DNA from: Halictus rubicundus
Lineage: Eukaryota > Arthropoda > Insecta > Hymenoptera > Halictidae
Assembly (NCBI RefSeq): GCF_050948215.1
Contig: NW_027488577.1
Span: 1,054,001 to 1,118,000 of the forward strand
Direction: 5' to 3'
DNA length: 64,000 bases
Shown here: positions 48,691-61,110 of the stretch, piece by piece
How the letters are laid out: each line of letters opens with the position of its first letter
Position numbering within the stretch: the stretch's first letter is position 1
Translations under genes and position numbers: made by a program
Notes under the pieces: generated by a model
Databases searched by the model: none
Told to the model about the DNA's origin: nothing
What the model saw: only the letters and a program-made list of their open reading frames with translations

Positions 48691-51600
48691 GGATAGCATA
48701 GAGGATAGGATAGGATATAGGATAGGATAGGATAGAGGATAGGATAGGATAGAGGATAGGATAGGATAGAGGATTGGATAGGATAGAGGATACCAAAGGA
48801 TAGAGGATAGGATAGGATAGAGGATAGGATAGGATAGAGGATAGGATAGGAGAGAGGATAGGATACGGATAGAGGATAGGATAGAATAGACGATAGTATA
48901 GAGGATAGGATAGAGGATATTATAGGATAGACGATAGGATAGGATAGCGGATTGGATAGTATGGAGTATACGATAGAATTGAGGATAGGATAGGGTTGAG
49001 GATAGGATAGGATACAGGATAGGATAGGACAGAGGGTAGGATAGGATAGAGGATAAGATAATATAGAGGATAGGATAGGATAGATGATAGGATAGGATAG
49101 AGGATAGGATGCGATACAGGATAGGATAGGATAGAGGATAGGATAGGATAGTGGATAGGATAGGATAGAGGATAGGTTAGGATAGAGGATAGGATAGGAT
49201 AGAGGATAGGATATTATGGAGGATAGGATAGGATAGAGGATAACATAGTGGATTGGATAGCATAGAGGATAGGAGACGATAGAGGATAGGATAGGATAGA
49301 GGATACGATAGGATAGATGATATTATAGGATAGAGGATAGGATAGGATGGAGGATAGGATAGGATAGAGGATAGGATATAGGATTGGATAGGATAGAGGA
49401 TAGGATCGGATAGAGGATAGGATAGGATTGAGGATAGGAGAGGATAGAGCAGATGGTAGAGCATAGGAAAGAATTGAGGATAGGATAGGATAGAATATAG
49501 GATAGGATAGAGAATAGGATAGGATAGATGATATTATAGGATAGAGGATAGGATAGGATGGAGGATAGGATAGGATAGAGGATAAGATAGGATAGAGGAT
49601 AGGATAGGATAGAGGGTAGGATAGGATAGAGCAGGATAGGATAGAGGATAGGATAGGATAGAGCAGGATAGGATAGAGGATAGGATAGAGGATAGGATAG
49701 AGGATAGGATAGAGGATATTATAGGATAGAGGATAGGATAGGACAGAGGATAGGATAGGATAGAGGAAAGGATATTAAAGAGGATAGGATAGGATAGAGG
49801 ATAACATAGGGGATTGGATAGCATAGAGGATAGGAGACGATAGAGGAAAGGATAGGATTGAGGATAGGATAGTAAAGACGACAGGATAGGATACAGGATA
49901 CGATATTATAGAGGATAGGATAGGATAGAGGATAGGATAGGATAGAGGATAGGATAGGATAGAGGATAGGATAGGACAGAGGATAGGATACGGATAGAGG
50001 ATAGGATAGAATAGACGATAGTATAGAGGATAGGATAGAGGATATTATAGGATAGACGATAGGATAGGATAGCGGATAGGATAGTATGGAGTATACGATA
50101 GAATTGAGGATAGGATAGGGTTGAGGATAGGATAGGATACAGGATAGGATAGGACAGAGGGTAGGATAGGATAGAGGATAAGATAATATAGAGGATAGGA
50201 TAGGATAGATGATAGGATAGGATAGAGGATAGGATGCGATACAGGATAGGATAGGATAGAGGATAGGATAGGATAGAGGATAGGATAGGATAGAGGATAG
50301 GTTAGGATAGATGATATTATAGGATAGAGGATAGGATAGGATGGAGGATAGGATAGGATAGAGGATAAGATAGGATAGAGGATAGGATAGGATAGAGGGT
50401 AGGATAGGATAGAGCAGGATAGGATAGAGGATAGGATAGGATAGAGCAGGATAGGATAGAGGATAGGATAGGGGATAGGATAGAGGATAGGATAGAGGAT
50501 TGGATAGGATAGAGGATAGGATATTATGGAGGATAGGATAGGATAGAGGATAACATAGTGGATTGGATAGCATAGAGGATAGGAGACGATAGAGAATAGG
50601 ATAGGATAGAGGATACGATAGGATACATGATATTATAGGATAGAGGATAGGATAGGATGGAGGATAGGATAGGATAGAGGATAGGATATAGGATTGGATA
50701 GGATAGAGGATAGGATCGGATAGAGGATAGGATAGGATTGAGGATAGGATAGGATTGAGGATAGGAGAGGATAGAGCAGATGATAGAGCATAGGAAAGAA
50801 TTGAGGATAGGATAGGATAGAATATAGGATAGGATAGAGAATAGGATAGGATAGATGATATTATAGGATAGAGGATAGGATAGGATGGAGGATAGGATAG
50901 GATAGAGGATAAGATAGGATAGAGGATAGGATAGGATAGAGGGTAGGATAGGATAGAGCAGGATAGGATAGAGGATAGGATAGGATAGAGCAGGATAGGA
51001 TAGAGGATAGGATAGGGGATAGGATAGAGGATAGGATAGAGGATTGGATAGGATAGAGGATATTATAGGATAGAGGATAGGATAGGATAGCGGATAGGAT
51101 AGGATGGAGTATAGGATAGAATTGAGGATAGGATAGGGTTGAGGATAGGATAGGAAAGAGGTCAGGATAGGATAGAGGATAGGATAGGATAGAGGATAGG
51201 ATAGGATAGGATATAGGATAGGATAGGATAGAGGATAGGATAGGATAGAGGATAGGATAGGATAGAGGATTGGATAGGATAGAGGATAGGATAGGATAGA
51301 GGATAGGATAGGATAGAGGATATCATAGGATAGAGGATAGGATAGGATACAGGATAGGATAGGATAGATGATATTATAGGAAAGAGGATAGGATATGATA
51401 GAGGATACAATATTATAGAGGATAGGATAGGATAGAGCATAGGATAGGATAGAGGATAGGATAGGATAGAGGATAGGATAGGATAGAGGATAGGATAGGA
51501 TAGAGGATAGGATAGGATAGAGGATAGGATAGGATAGAGGATAGGATAGGATAGAGGATAGGATAGGATAGAGGATAGGATACGATAGAGGATAGGATAG

Positions 51601-51774
51601 AGGATAGGATGGAGTATTGGATAGGATAGAGGATATTATAGGATAGTGGATAGGATAGGATAGCGGATAGGATAGGATGGAGTATACGATAGAATTGAGG
51701 GTAGGATAGGGTTGAGGATAGGATAGGATCGAGGATAGGAGAAGATAGAGGATAGGATAGGATAGAGGATACGA

Positions 51775-54700
51775 TACGATAGAGGATAGGATAGAGAATA
51801 GGATAGGATAGAGGATACGATACGATAGAGGATAGGATAGAGAATAGGATAGGATAGAGGATAGGGGATTGGATCGGATACAGGATAGGAGACGGTAGAG
51901 GATTGGATAGGATAGAGGATAGGATAGGATAGAGGATAGCATAGGATAGAGGATAGGATAGGATAGAGCATAACATAGGGGATTGGATAGCATAGAGGAT
52001 AGGAGACGATAGAGGATAGGATAAGATAGAGGATAGGATAGATGATATTATAGGATAGAGGATAGGATAGGATGGAGTATAGGATAGGATAGAGGATAGG
52101 ATATAGGATTGGATAGGATAGAGGATACGATATTATAGAGGATAGGATTGGATAGAAGATAGAATAGGATAGAGGATAGGATAGGATAGAGGATAGGATA
52201 GGAGAGAGGATAGGATAGGATAGAGGATAGGATAGGACAGAGGATAGGATACGGATAGAGGATAGGATAGAATAGAGGATAGGATAGAGGATAGGATAGA
52301 GGATTGGATAGCATAGAGGATATTATAGGATAGAGGATAGGATAGGATGGAGGATAGGATAGGATAGAGGATAGGATATAGGATTGGATAGGATAGAGGA
52401 TAGGATAGGATAGAGGATAAGATAATATAGAGGATAGGATAGGATAGAGGATAGGATAGGATAGAGGATAGGATGGGATACAGGATAGGATAGGATAGAG
52501 GATAGGATAGGATAGAGGATAGGATAGGATAGAGGATAGGTTAGGATAGAGGATAGGATAGGATAGAGGATAGGATATTATAGAGGATAGGATAGGATAG
52601 AGGATAACATAGTGGATTGGATAGCATAGAGGATAGGAGACGATAGAGGATAGGATAGGATAGAGGATACGATAGGATAGATGATATTATAGGATAGAGG
52701 ATAGGATAGGATGGAGGATAGGATAGGATAGAGGATAGGATAGGATAGAGGATAGGATACGATAGAGGATTGGATAGGATAGAGGATACGATAGGATAGA
52801 GGATAGGATAGGATTGAGGATAGGAGAGGATAGAGCAGATGATAGAGCATAGGAAAGAATTGAGGACAGGATAGGAGAGAATATAGGATAGGATACAGAA
52901 TAGGATAGGATAGATGATATTATAGGATACAGGATAGGATAGGATGGAGGATAGGATAGGATAGAGGATAAGATAGGATAGAGGATAGGATAGGATAGAG
53001 GATAGGATAGGATAGAGCAGGATAGGATAGAGGATAGTATAGGATAGAGCAGGATAGGATAGAGGATAGGATAGAGGATAGGATAGAGGATAGGATAGAG
53101 GATTGGATAGGATAGAGGATATTATAGGATAGAGGATAGGATAGGATAGCGGATAGGATAGGATGGAGTATAGGATAGAATTGAGGATAGGATAGGGTTG
53201 AGGATAGGATAGGAAAGAGGACAGGATAGGATAGAGGATAGCATAGGATAGAGGATAGGATAGGATAGAGGATAGGATAGGATATAGGATAGGATAGGAT
53301 AGAGGATAGGATAGGATAGAGGATAGGATAGGATAGAGGATTGGATAGGATAGAGGATAGGATAGGATAGAGGATAGGATAGGAAAGAGGACAGGATAGG
53401 ATAGAGGATAGGATAGGATAGAGGATAGGATAGGATAGAGGATAGGATAGGATAGATGATAGAATAGGATAGAGGATAGGATAGGATAGGGAATAGGATA
53501 GGATAGACGATATTATAGGAAAGAGGATAGGATATGATAGAGGATACGATATTATAGAGGATAGGATAGACGATAACATAGGGGATTGGATAGGATAGAG
53601 AATAGGATAGGATAGAGGATAGGATAGGATAGAGGATAGGATACGATAGAGGATTGGATAGGATAGAGGATACGATAGGATAGAGGATAGGATAGGATTG
53701 AGGATAGGATAGGAAAGAGGACAGGATAGGATAGAGGATAGGATAGGATAGAGGATAGGATAGGACACAGGATAGGATAGGATAGAGGATAGGATAGGAT
53801 AGAGGATAGGATACGATAGAGGATTGGATAGGATAGAGGATAGGATAGGATAGAGGATAGGATAGGATAGAGGATAGGATAGGATAGAGGATAGGATAGG
53901 ATAGGATAGAGGATAGGATAGGATAGAGGATAGGATAGGATAGAGGATAGGATAGGATAGAGGATAGGATAGGATAGAGGATAGGATAGGATAGATGATA
54001 GGATAGGATAGATGATATTATAGGAAAGAGAATAGGATATGATAGAGGATACGATATTATAGAGGATAGGATATGATAGACGATAGGATAGGATAGAGGA
54101 TAGGATAGGATAGAGGATGGGATATTATAGAGGATAGGATAGAATAGAGGATAGGATATTATAGAGGATAGGATAGGATAGAGGATAACATAGGGGATTG
54201 GATAGCATAGAGGATAGGAGACGATAGAGGATAGGATAGGATAGATGATATTATAGGATAGAGGATAGGATAGGATGGAGGATAGGATAGGATAGAAGAT
54301 AGGATAGGATAGAGGATAGGATAGGACAGAGGATAGGATAGGATAGAGGATAGGATATTATAGAGGATAGGATAGAATAGAGGATAGGATATTATAGAGG
54401 ATAGGATAGGATAGAGGATAACATAGGGGATTGGATAGCATAGAGGATAGGAGACGATAGAGGATAGGATAGGATAGATGATATTATAGGATAGAGGATA
54501 GGATAGGATGGAGGATAGGATAGGATAGAGGATAGGATATAGGATTGGATAGGATAGAGGATACGGTTGGATAGAGGATAGGATAGGATAGAGGATAAGA
54601 TAGGATAGAGGATAACATAGGGGATTGGATAGGATAGAGGATAGGAGACGGTAGAGGATTGGATACGATAGAGGATATTATAGGACAGAGGATGGGATAG

Positions 54701-55120
54701 GATTGAGGATAGGATAGGATAGAGGATAAGATAGGATAGAGGATAACATAGGGGATTGGATAGGATAGAGGATAGGAGACGATAGAGGATAGGATAGGAT
54801 TGATGATAGGATAGGAAAGATTACAGGATAGGATACAGGATACGATATTATAGAGGATACGATATTATAGAGGATAGGATAGGATAGAGGATAGGATAGG
54901 ATAGAGGATAGGATAGGATCGAGGATAGGATAGGATAGAGGATAGGATAGGATAGAGGATAGGATAGGATATAGGATAGGATAGGATAGAGGATAGGATA
55001 GGATAGAGGATAGGATAGGATAGAGGATTGGATAGGATAGAGGATACCGTAGGATAGAGGATAGGATAGGATTGAGGATAGGATAGTAAAGACGACAGGA
55101 TAGGATACAGGATACGATAT
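51775..55120. repeat. Left copy of about 9-kb long-range satellite repeat
   Basis: The ordered variants from about 51775 reappear from about 61111 to the window end. The offset is 9298 bp at 52041/61339 and at 52913/62211. It drops to 8810 bp at 54011/62821 and becomes 8878 bp at 54564/63442. The drop shows several hundred bases of monomer loss in the right copy between about 62.7 and 62.8 kb relative to 53.4-54.0 kb. The unit is larger than any other visible in the window. Confidence 0.72.
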
Positions 55121-55610
55121 TATAGAGGATAGGATAGGATAGAGGATAGGATAGGATAGAGGATAGGATAGGACAGAGGATAGGATACGGATAGAGGATA
55201 GGATAGGGTAGAGGATAGGATAGGATAGATGATATTATAGGAAAGAGGATAGGATATGATAGAGGATAGGATAGGATAGAGCATAGGATAGGATAGAGGA
55301 TAGGATAGGATAGAGGATAGGATAGGATAGAGGATAGGATAGGATAGAGGATAGGATAGGATAGAGGATAGGATAGGATAGAGGATAGGATAGGATAGAG
55401 GATAGGATAGGATAGAGGATAGGATACGATAGAGGATAGGATAGAGGATAGGATAGAGTATTGGATAGGATAGAGGATATTATAGGATAGTGGATAGGAT
55501 AGGATAGCGGATAGGATAGGATGGAGTATACGATAGAATTGAGGGTAGGATAGGGTTGAGGATAGGATAGGATCGAGGATAGGAGAAGATAGAGGATAGG
55601 ATAGGATAGA

Positions 55611-58600
55611 GGATACGATACGATAGAGGATAGGATAGAGAATAGGATAGGATAGAGGATACGATACGATAGAGGATAGGATAGAGAATAGGATAGGATA
55701 GAGGATAGGGGATTGGATCGGATACAGGATAGGAGACGGTAGAGGATTGGATAGGATAGAGGATAGGATAGGATATAGGATAGCATAGGATAGAGGATAG
55801 GATAGGATAGAGGATAACATAGGGGATTGGATAGCATAGAGGATAGGAGACGATAGAGGATAGGATAAGATAGAGGATAGGATAGGATAGATGATATTAT
55901 AGGATAGAGGATAGGATAGGATGGAGTATAGGATAGGATAGAGGATAGGATATAGGATTGGATAGGATAGAGGATACGATATTATAGAGGATAGGATACG
56001 ATAGAAGATAGGATAGGATAGAGGATAGGATAGGATAGAGGATAGGATAGGAGAGAGGATAGGATAGGATAGAGGATAGGATAGGACAGAGGATAGGATA
56101 CGGATAGAGGATAGGATAGAATAGAGGATAGGATAGAGGATAGGATAGAGGATTGGATAGGATAGAGGATATTATAGGATAGAGGATAGGATAGGATAGC
56201 GGATAGGATAGTATGGAGTATACGATAGAATTGAGGATAGGATAGGGTTGAGGATAGGATAGGATACAGGATAGGATAGGACAGAGGATAGGATAGGATA
56301 GAGGATAAGATAATATAGAGGATAGGATAGGATAGAGGATAGGATAAAATAGTGGATAGGATGGGATACAGGATAGGATAGGATAGAGGATAGGATATAA
56401 TAGAGGATAGGATAGGATAGAGGATAGGTTAGGATAGAGGATAGGATAGGATAGAGGATAGGATAGGATAGAGGATAGGATAGGATAGAGGATAGGTTAG
56501 GATAGGGGATAGGAGAGGATAAGGGATAGGATATTATGGAGGATAGGATAGGATAGAGGATAACATAGTGGATTGGATAGCATAGAGGATAGGAGACGAT
56601 AGAGGATAGGATAGGATAGAGGATACGATAGGATAGATGATATTATAGGATAGAGGATAGGATAGGATGGAGGATAGGATAGGATAGAGGATAGGATATA
56701 GGATTGGATAGGATAGAGGATAGGATCGGATAGAGGATAGGATAGGATTGAGGATAGGAGAGGGTAGAGCAGATGATAGAGCATAGGAAAGAATTGAGGA
56801 TAGGATAGGATAGAATATAGGATAGGATAGAGAATAGGATAGGATAGATGATATTATAGGATAGAGGATAGGATAGGATGGAGGATAGGATAGGATAGAG
56901 GATAAGATAGGATAGAGGATAGGACAGGATAGAGGGTAGGATAGGATAGAGCAGGATAGGATAGAGGATAGGATAGAGGATAGGATAGAGGATTGGATAG
57001 GATAGAGGATATTATAGGATAGAGGATAGGATAGGACAGAGGATAGGATAGGATAGAGGAAAGGATATTATAGAGGATAGGATAGGATAGAGGATAACAT
57101 AGGGGATTGGATAGCATAGAGGATAGGAGACGATAGAGGATAGGATAGGATTGAGGATAGGATAGTAAAGACGACAGGATAGGATACAGGATACGATATT
57201 ATAGAGGATAGGATAGGATAGAGGATAGGATAGGATAGAGGATAGGATAGGATAGAGGATAGGATAGGACAGAGGATAGAATACGGATAGAGGATAGGAT
57301 AGAATAGAGGATAGTATAGAGGATAGGATAGAGGATTGGATAGGATAGAGGATACTATAGGATAGACGATAGGATAGGACAGCGGATAGGATAGTATGGA
57401 GTATACGATAGAATTGAGGATAGGATAGGGTTGAGGATAGGATAGGATACAGGATAGGATAGGACAGAGGATAGGATAGGATAGAGGATAAGATAATATA
57501 GAGGATAGGATAGGATAGAGGATAGGATAGGATAGAGGATAGGATAGGATCGAGGATAGGATAGGATAGAGGATACGATACGATAGAGGATAGGATAGAG
57601 AATAGGATAGGATAGAGGATACGATACGATAGAGGATAGGATAGAGAATAGGATAGGATAGAGGATAGGGGATTGGATCGGATACAGGATAGGAGACGGT
57701 AGAGGATTGGATAGGATAGAGGATAGGATAGGATATAGGATAGCATAGGATAGAGGATGGGATAGGATAGAGGATAACATAGGGGATTGGATAGCATAGA
57801 GGATAGGAGACGATAGAGGATAGGATAAGATAGAGGATAGGATAGGATAGATGATATTATAGGATAGAGGATAGGATAGGATGGAGTATAGGATAGGATA
57901 GAGGATAGGATATAGGATTGGATAGGATAGAGGATACGATATTATAGAGGATAGGATACGATAGAAGATAGGATAGGATAGAGGATAGGATAGGATAGAG
58001 GATAGGATAGGAGAGAGGATAGGATAGGATAGAGGATAGGATAGGACAGAGGATAGGATACGGATACAGGATAGGATAGAATAGAGGATAGGATAGAGGA
58101 TAGGATAGAGGATTAGATAGGATAGAGGATATTATAGGATAGAGGATAGGATAGGATAGCGGATTGGATAGTATGGAGTATACGATAGAATTGAGGATAG
58201 GATAGGGTTGAGGATAGGATAGGATACAGGATAGGATAGGACAGAGGATAGGATAGGATAGAGGATAAGATAATATAGAGGATAGGATAGGATAGAGGAT
58301 AGGATAAAATAGAGGATAGGATGGGATACAGGATAGGATAGGATAGAGGATAGGATATAATAGAGGATAGGATAGGATAGAGGATAGGTTAGGATAGAGG
58401 ATAGGATAGGATAGAGGATAGGATAGGATAGAGGATAGGATAGGATAGAGGATAGGTTAGGATAGAGGATAGGAGAGGATAGAGGATAGGATATTATGGA
58501 GGATAGGATAGGATAGAGGATAACATAGTGGATTGGATAGCATAGAAGATAGGAGACGATAGAGGATAGGATAGGATAGAGGATACGATAGGATAGATGA

Positions 58601-58620
58601 TATTATAGGATAGAGGATAG
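55611..58620. repeat. 1,960-bp repeat of satellite segment
   Basis: The segment at about 55611-56660 recurs at 57571-58620 with a constant 1960-bp offset (GGATACGATACGATAG at 55611 and 57571; ATATTATGGAGG at 56531 and 58491). A further partial copy begins near 60661 (ATTATAGGATAGAGG followed by GATAGCGG, also at 56171 and 58131). Between the two main copies lies a different stretch carrying GAGCAGG and GTAAAGACGACAGG markers. Confidence 0.75.
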
Positions 58621-61110
58621 GATAGGATGGAGGATAGGATAGGATAGAGGATAGGATAGAGGATAGGATAGAGGATAGGATAGAGGATTGGATAGGATAG
58701 AGGATATTATAGGATAGAGGATAGGATAGGACAGAGGATAGGATAGGATAGAGGAAAGGATATTATAGAGGATAGGATAGGATAGAGGATAACATAGTGG
58801 ATTGGATAGCATAGAGGATAGGAGACGATAGAGGATAGGATAGGATAGAGGATACGATAGGATAGATGATATTATAGGATAGAGGATAGGATAGGATGGA
58901 GGATAGGATAGGATAGAGGATAGGATATAGGATTGGATAGGATAGAGGATAGGATCGGATAGAGGATAGGATAGGATTGAGGATAGGAGAGGATAGAGCA
59001 GATGATAGAGCATAGGAAAGAATTGAGGATAGGATAGGATAGAATATAGGATAGGATAGAGAATAGGATAGGATAGATGATATTATAGGATAGAGGATAG
59101 GATAGGATGGAGGATAGGATAGGATAGAGGATAGGATAGAGGATAGGATAGAGGATAGGATAGAGGATAGGATAGAGGATTGGATATCATAGAGGATATT
59201 ATAGGATAGAGGATAGGATAGGACAGAGGATAGGATAGGATAGAGGAAAGGATATTATAGAGGATAGGATAGGATAGAGGATAACATAGGGGATTGGATA
59301 GGATAGAGGATAGGAGACGATAGAGGATAGGAAAGGATTGAGGATAGGATAGTAAAGACGACAGGATAGGATACAGGATACGATATTATAGAGGATAGGA
59401 TAGGATAGAGGATAGGATAGGATAGAGGATAGAATAGGACAGAGGATAGAATACGGATAGAGGATAGGATAGAATAGAGGATAGTATAGAGGATAGGATA
59501 GAGGATTGGATGGGATAGAGGATACTATAGGATAGACGATAGGATAGGATAGCGGATAGGATAGTATGGAGTATACGATAGAATTGAGGATAGGATAGGG
59601 TTGAGGATAGGATAGGATTGAGGGTAGGAGAGGATAGAGGATAAGATAGGATAGAGGATAGGATAGGATAGAAGATAGGATAGAGGATAGGATAGAGGAT
59701 TGGATAGGATAGAGGATATTATAGGATAGACGATAGGATAGGATAGCGGATAGGATAGTATGGAGTATACGATAGAATTGAGGATAGGATAGGGTTGAGG
59801 ATAGGATAGGATTGAGGGTAGGAGAGGATAGAGGATAAGATAGGATAGAGGATAGGATAGGATAGAAGATAGGATAGGATAGAGCAGGATGGGATAGAGG
59901 ATAGGATAGAGGATAGGATAGGATAGAGGATACGATAGGATAGATGATATTATAGGATACAGGATAGGATAGGATGGAGGATAGGATAGGATAGAGGATA
60001 GGATATACGATTGGATAGGATAGAGGATATGATCGGATAGAGGATAGGATAGGATTGAGGATAGGAGAGGATAGAGCAGATGATAGAGCATAGGAAAGAA
60101 TTGAGGATAGGATAGGATAGAATATAGGATAGGATAGAGAATAGGATAGGATAGATGATATTATAGGATAGAGGATAGGATAGGATGGAGGATAGGATAG
60201 GATAGAGGATAAGATAGGATAGAGGATAGGATAGGATAGAGGGTAGGATAGGATAGAGCAGGATAGGGTAGAGGATAGGATAGGATAGAGCAGGATAGGA
60301 TAGAGGATAGGATAGAGGATAGGATAGGATAGAGGATAGGATAGGATAGAGGATATGATAGGATAGAGGATAGGATAGGATAGAGGATAGGATAGGATAG
60401 ATGATATTATAGGAAAGAGGATAGGATATGATAGAGGATAGGATAGGATAGAGCATAGGATAGGATAGAGGATAGGATAGGATAGAGGATAGGATAGGAT
60501 AGAGGATAGGATAGGATAGAGGATAGGATAGGATAGAGGATAGGATAGGATAGAGGATAACAGGGGATTGGATAGCATAGAGGATAGGAGACGATAGAGG
60601 ATAGGATAGGATTGAGGATAGGATAGAGGATAGGATAGAGGATTGGATAGGATAGAGGATATTATAGGATAGAGGATAGGATAGGATAGCGGATAGGATA
60701 GTATGGAGTATACGATAGAATTGAGGATAGGATAGGGTTGAGGATAGGATAGGATACAGGATAGGATAGGACAGAGGATAGGATAGGATAGAGGATAAGA
60801 TAATATAGAGGATAGGATAGGATAGAGGATAGGATAAAATAGAGGATAGGATGGGATACAGGATAGGATAGGATAGAGGATAGGATATAATAGAGGATAG
60901 GATAGGATAGAGGATAGGTTAGGATAGAGGATAGGATAGGATAGAGGATAGGATAGGATAGAGGATAGGATAGGATAGAGGATAGGTTAGGATAGAGGAT
61001 AGGAGAGGATAGAGGATAGGATATTATGGAGGATAGGATAGGATAGAGGATAACATAGTGGATTGGATAGCATAGAGGATAGGAGACGATAGAGGATAGG
61101 ATAGGATAGA

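Noticed and set aside
50524..51993. Long minus-strand open frames (up to 489 codons) of SYPLSYPIL-type repeats throughout the satellite
   Set aside because: They arise because the 17-bp monomer has no antisense stop in any frame. All three frames give the same repeat peptide, starts are random ATA-to-ATG type variants, and there is no codon bias, domain or conserved end. They are not genes.
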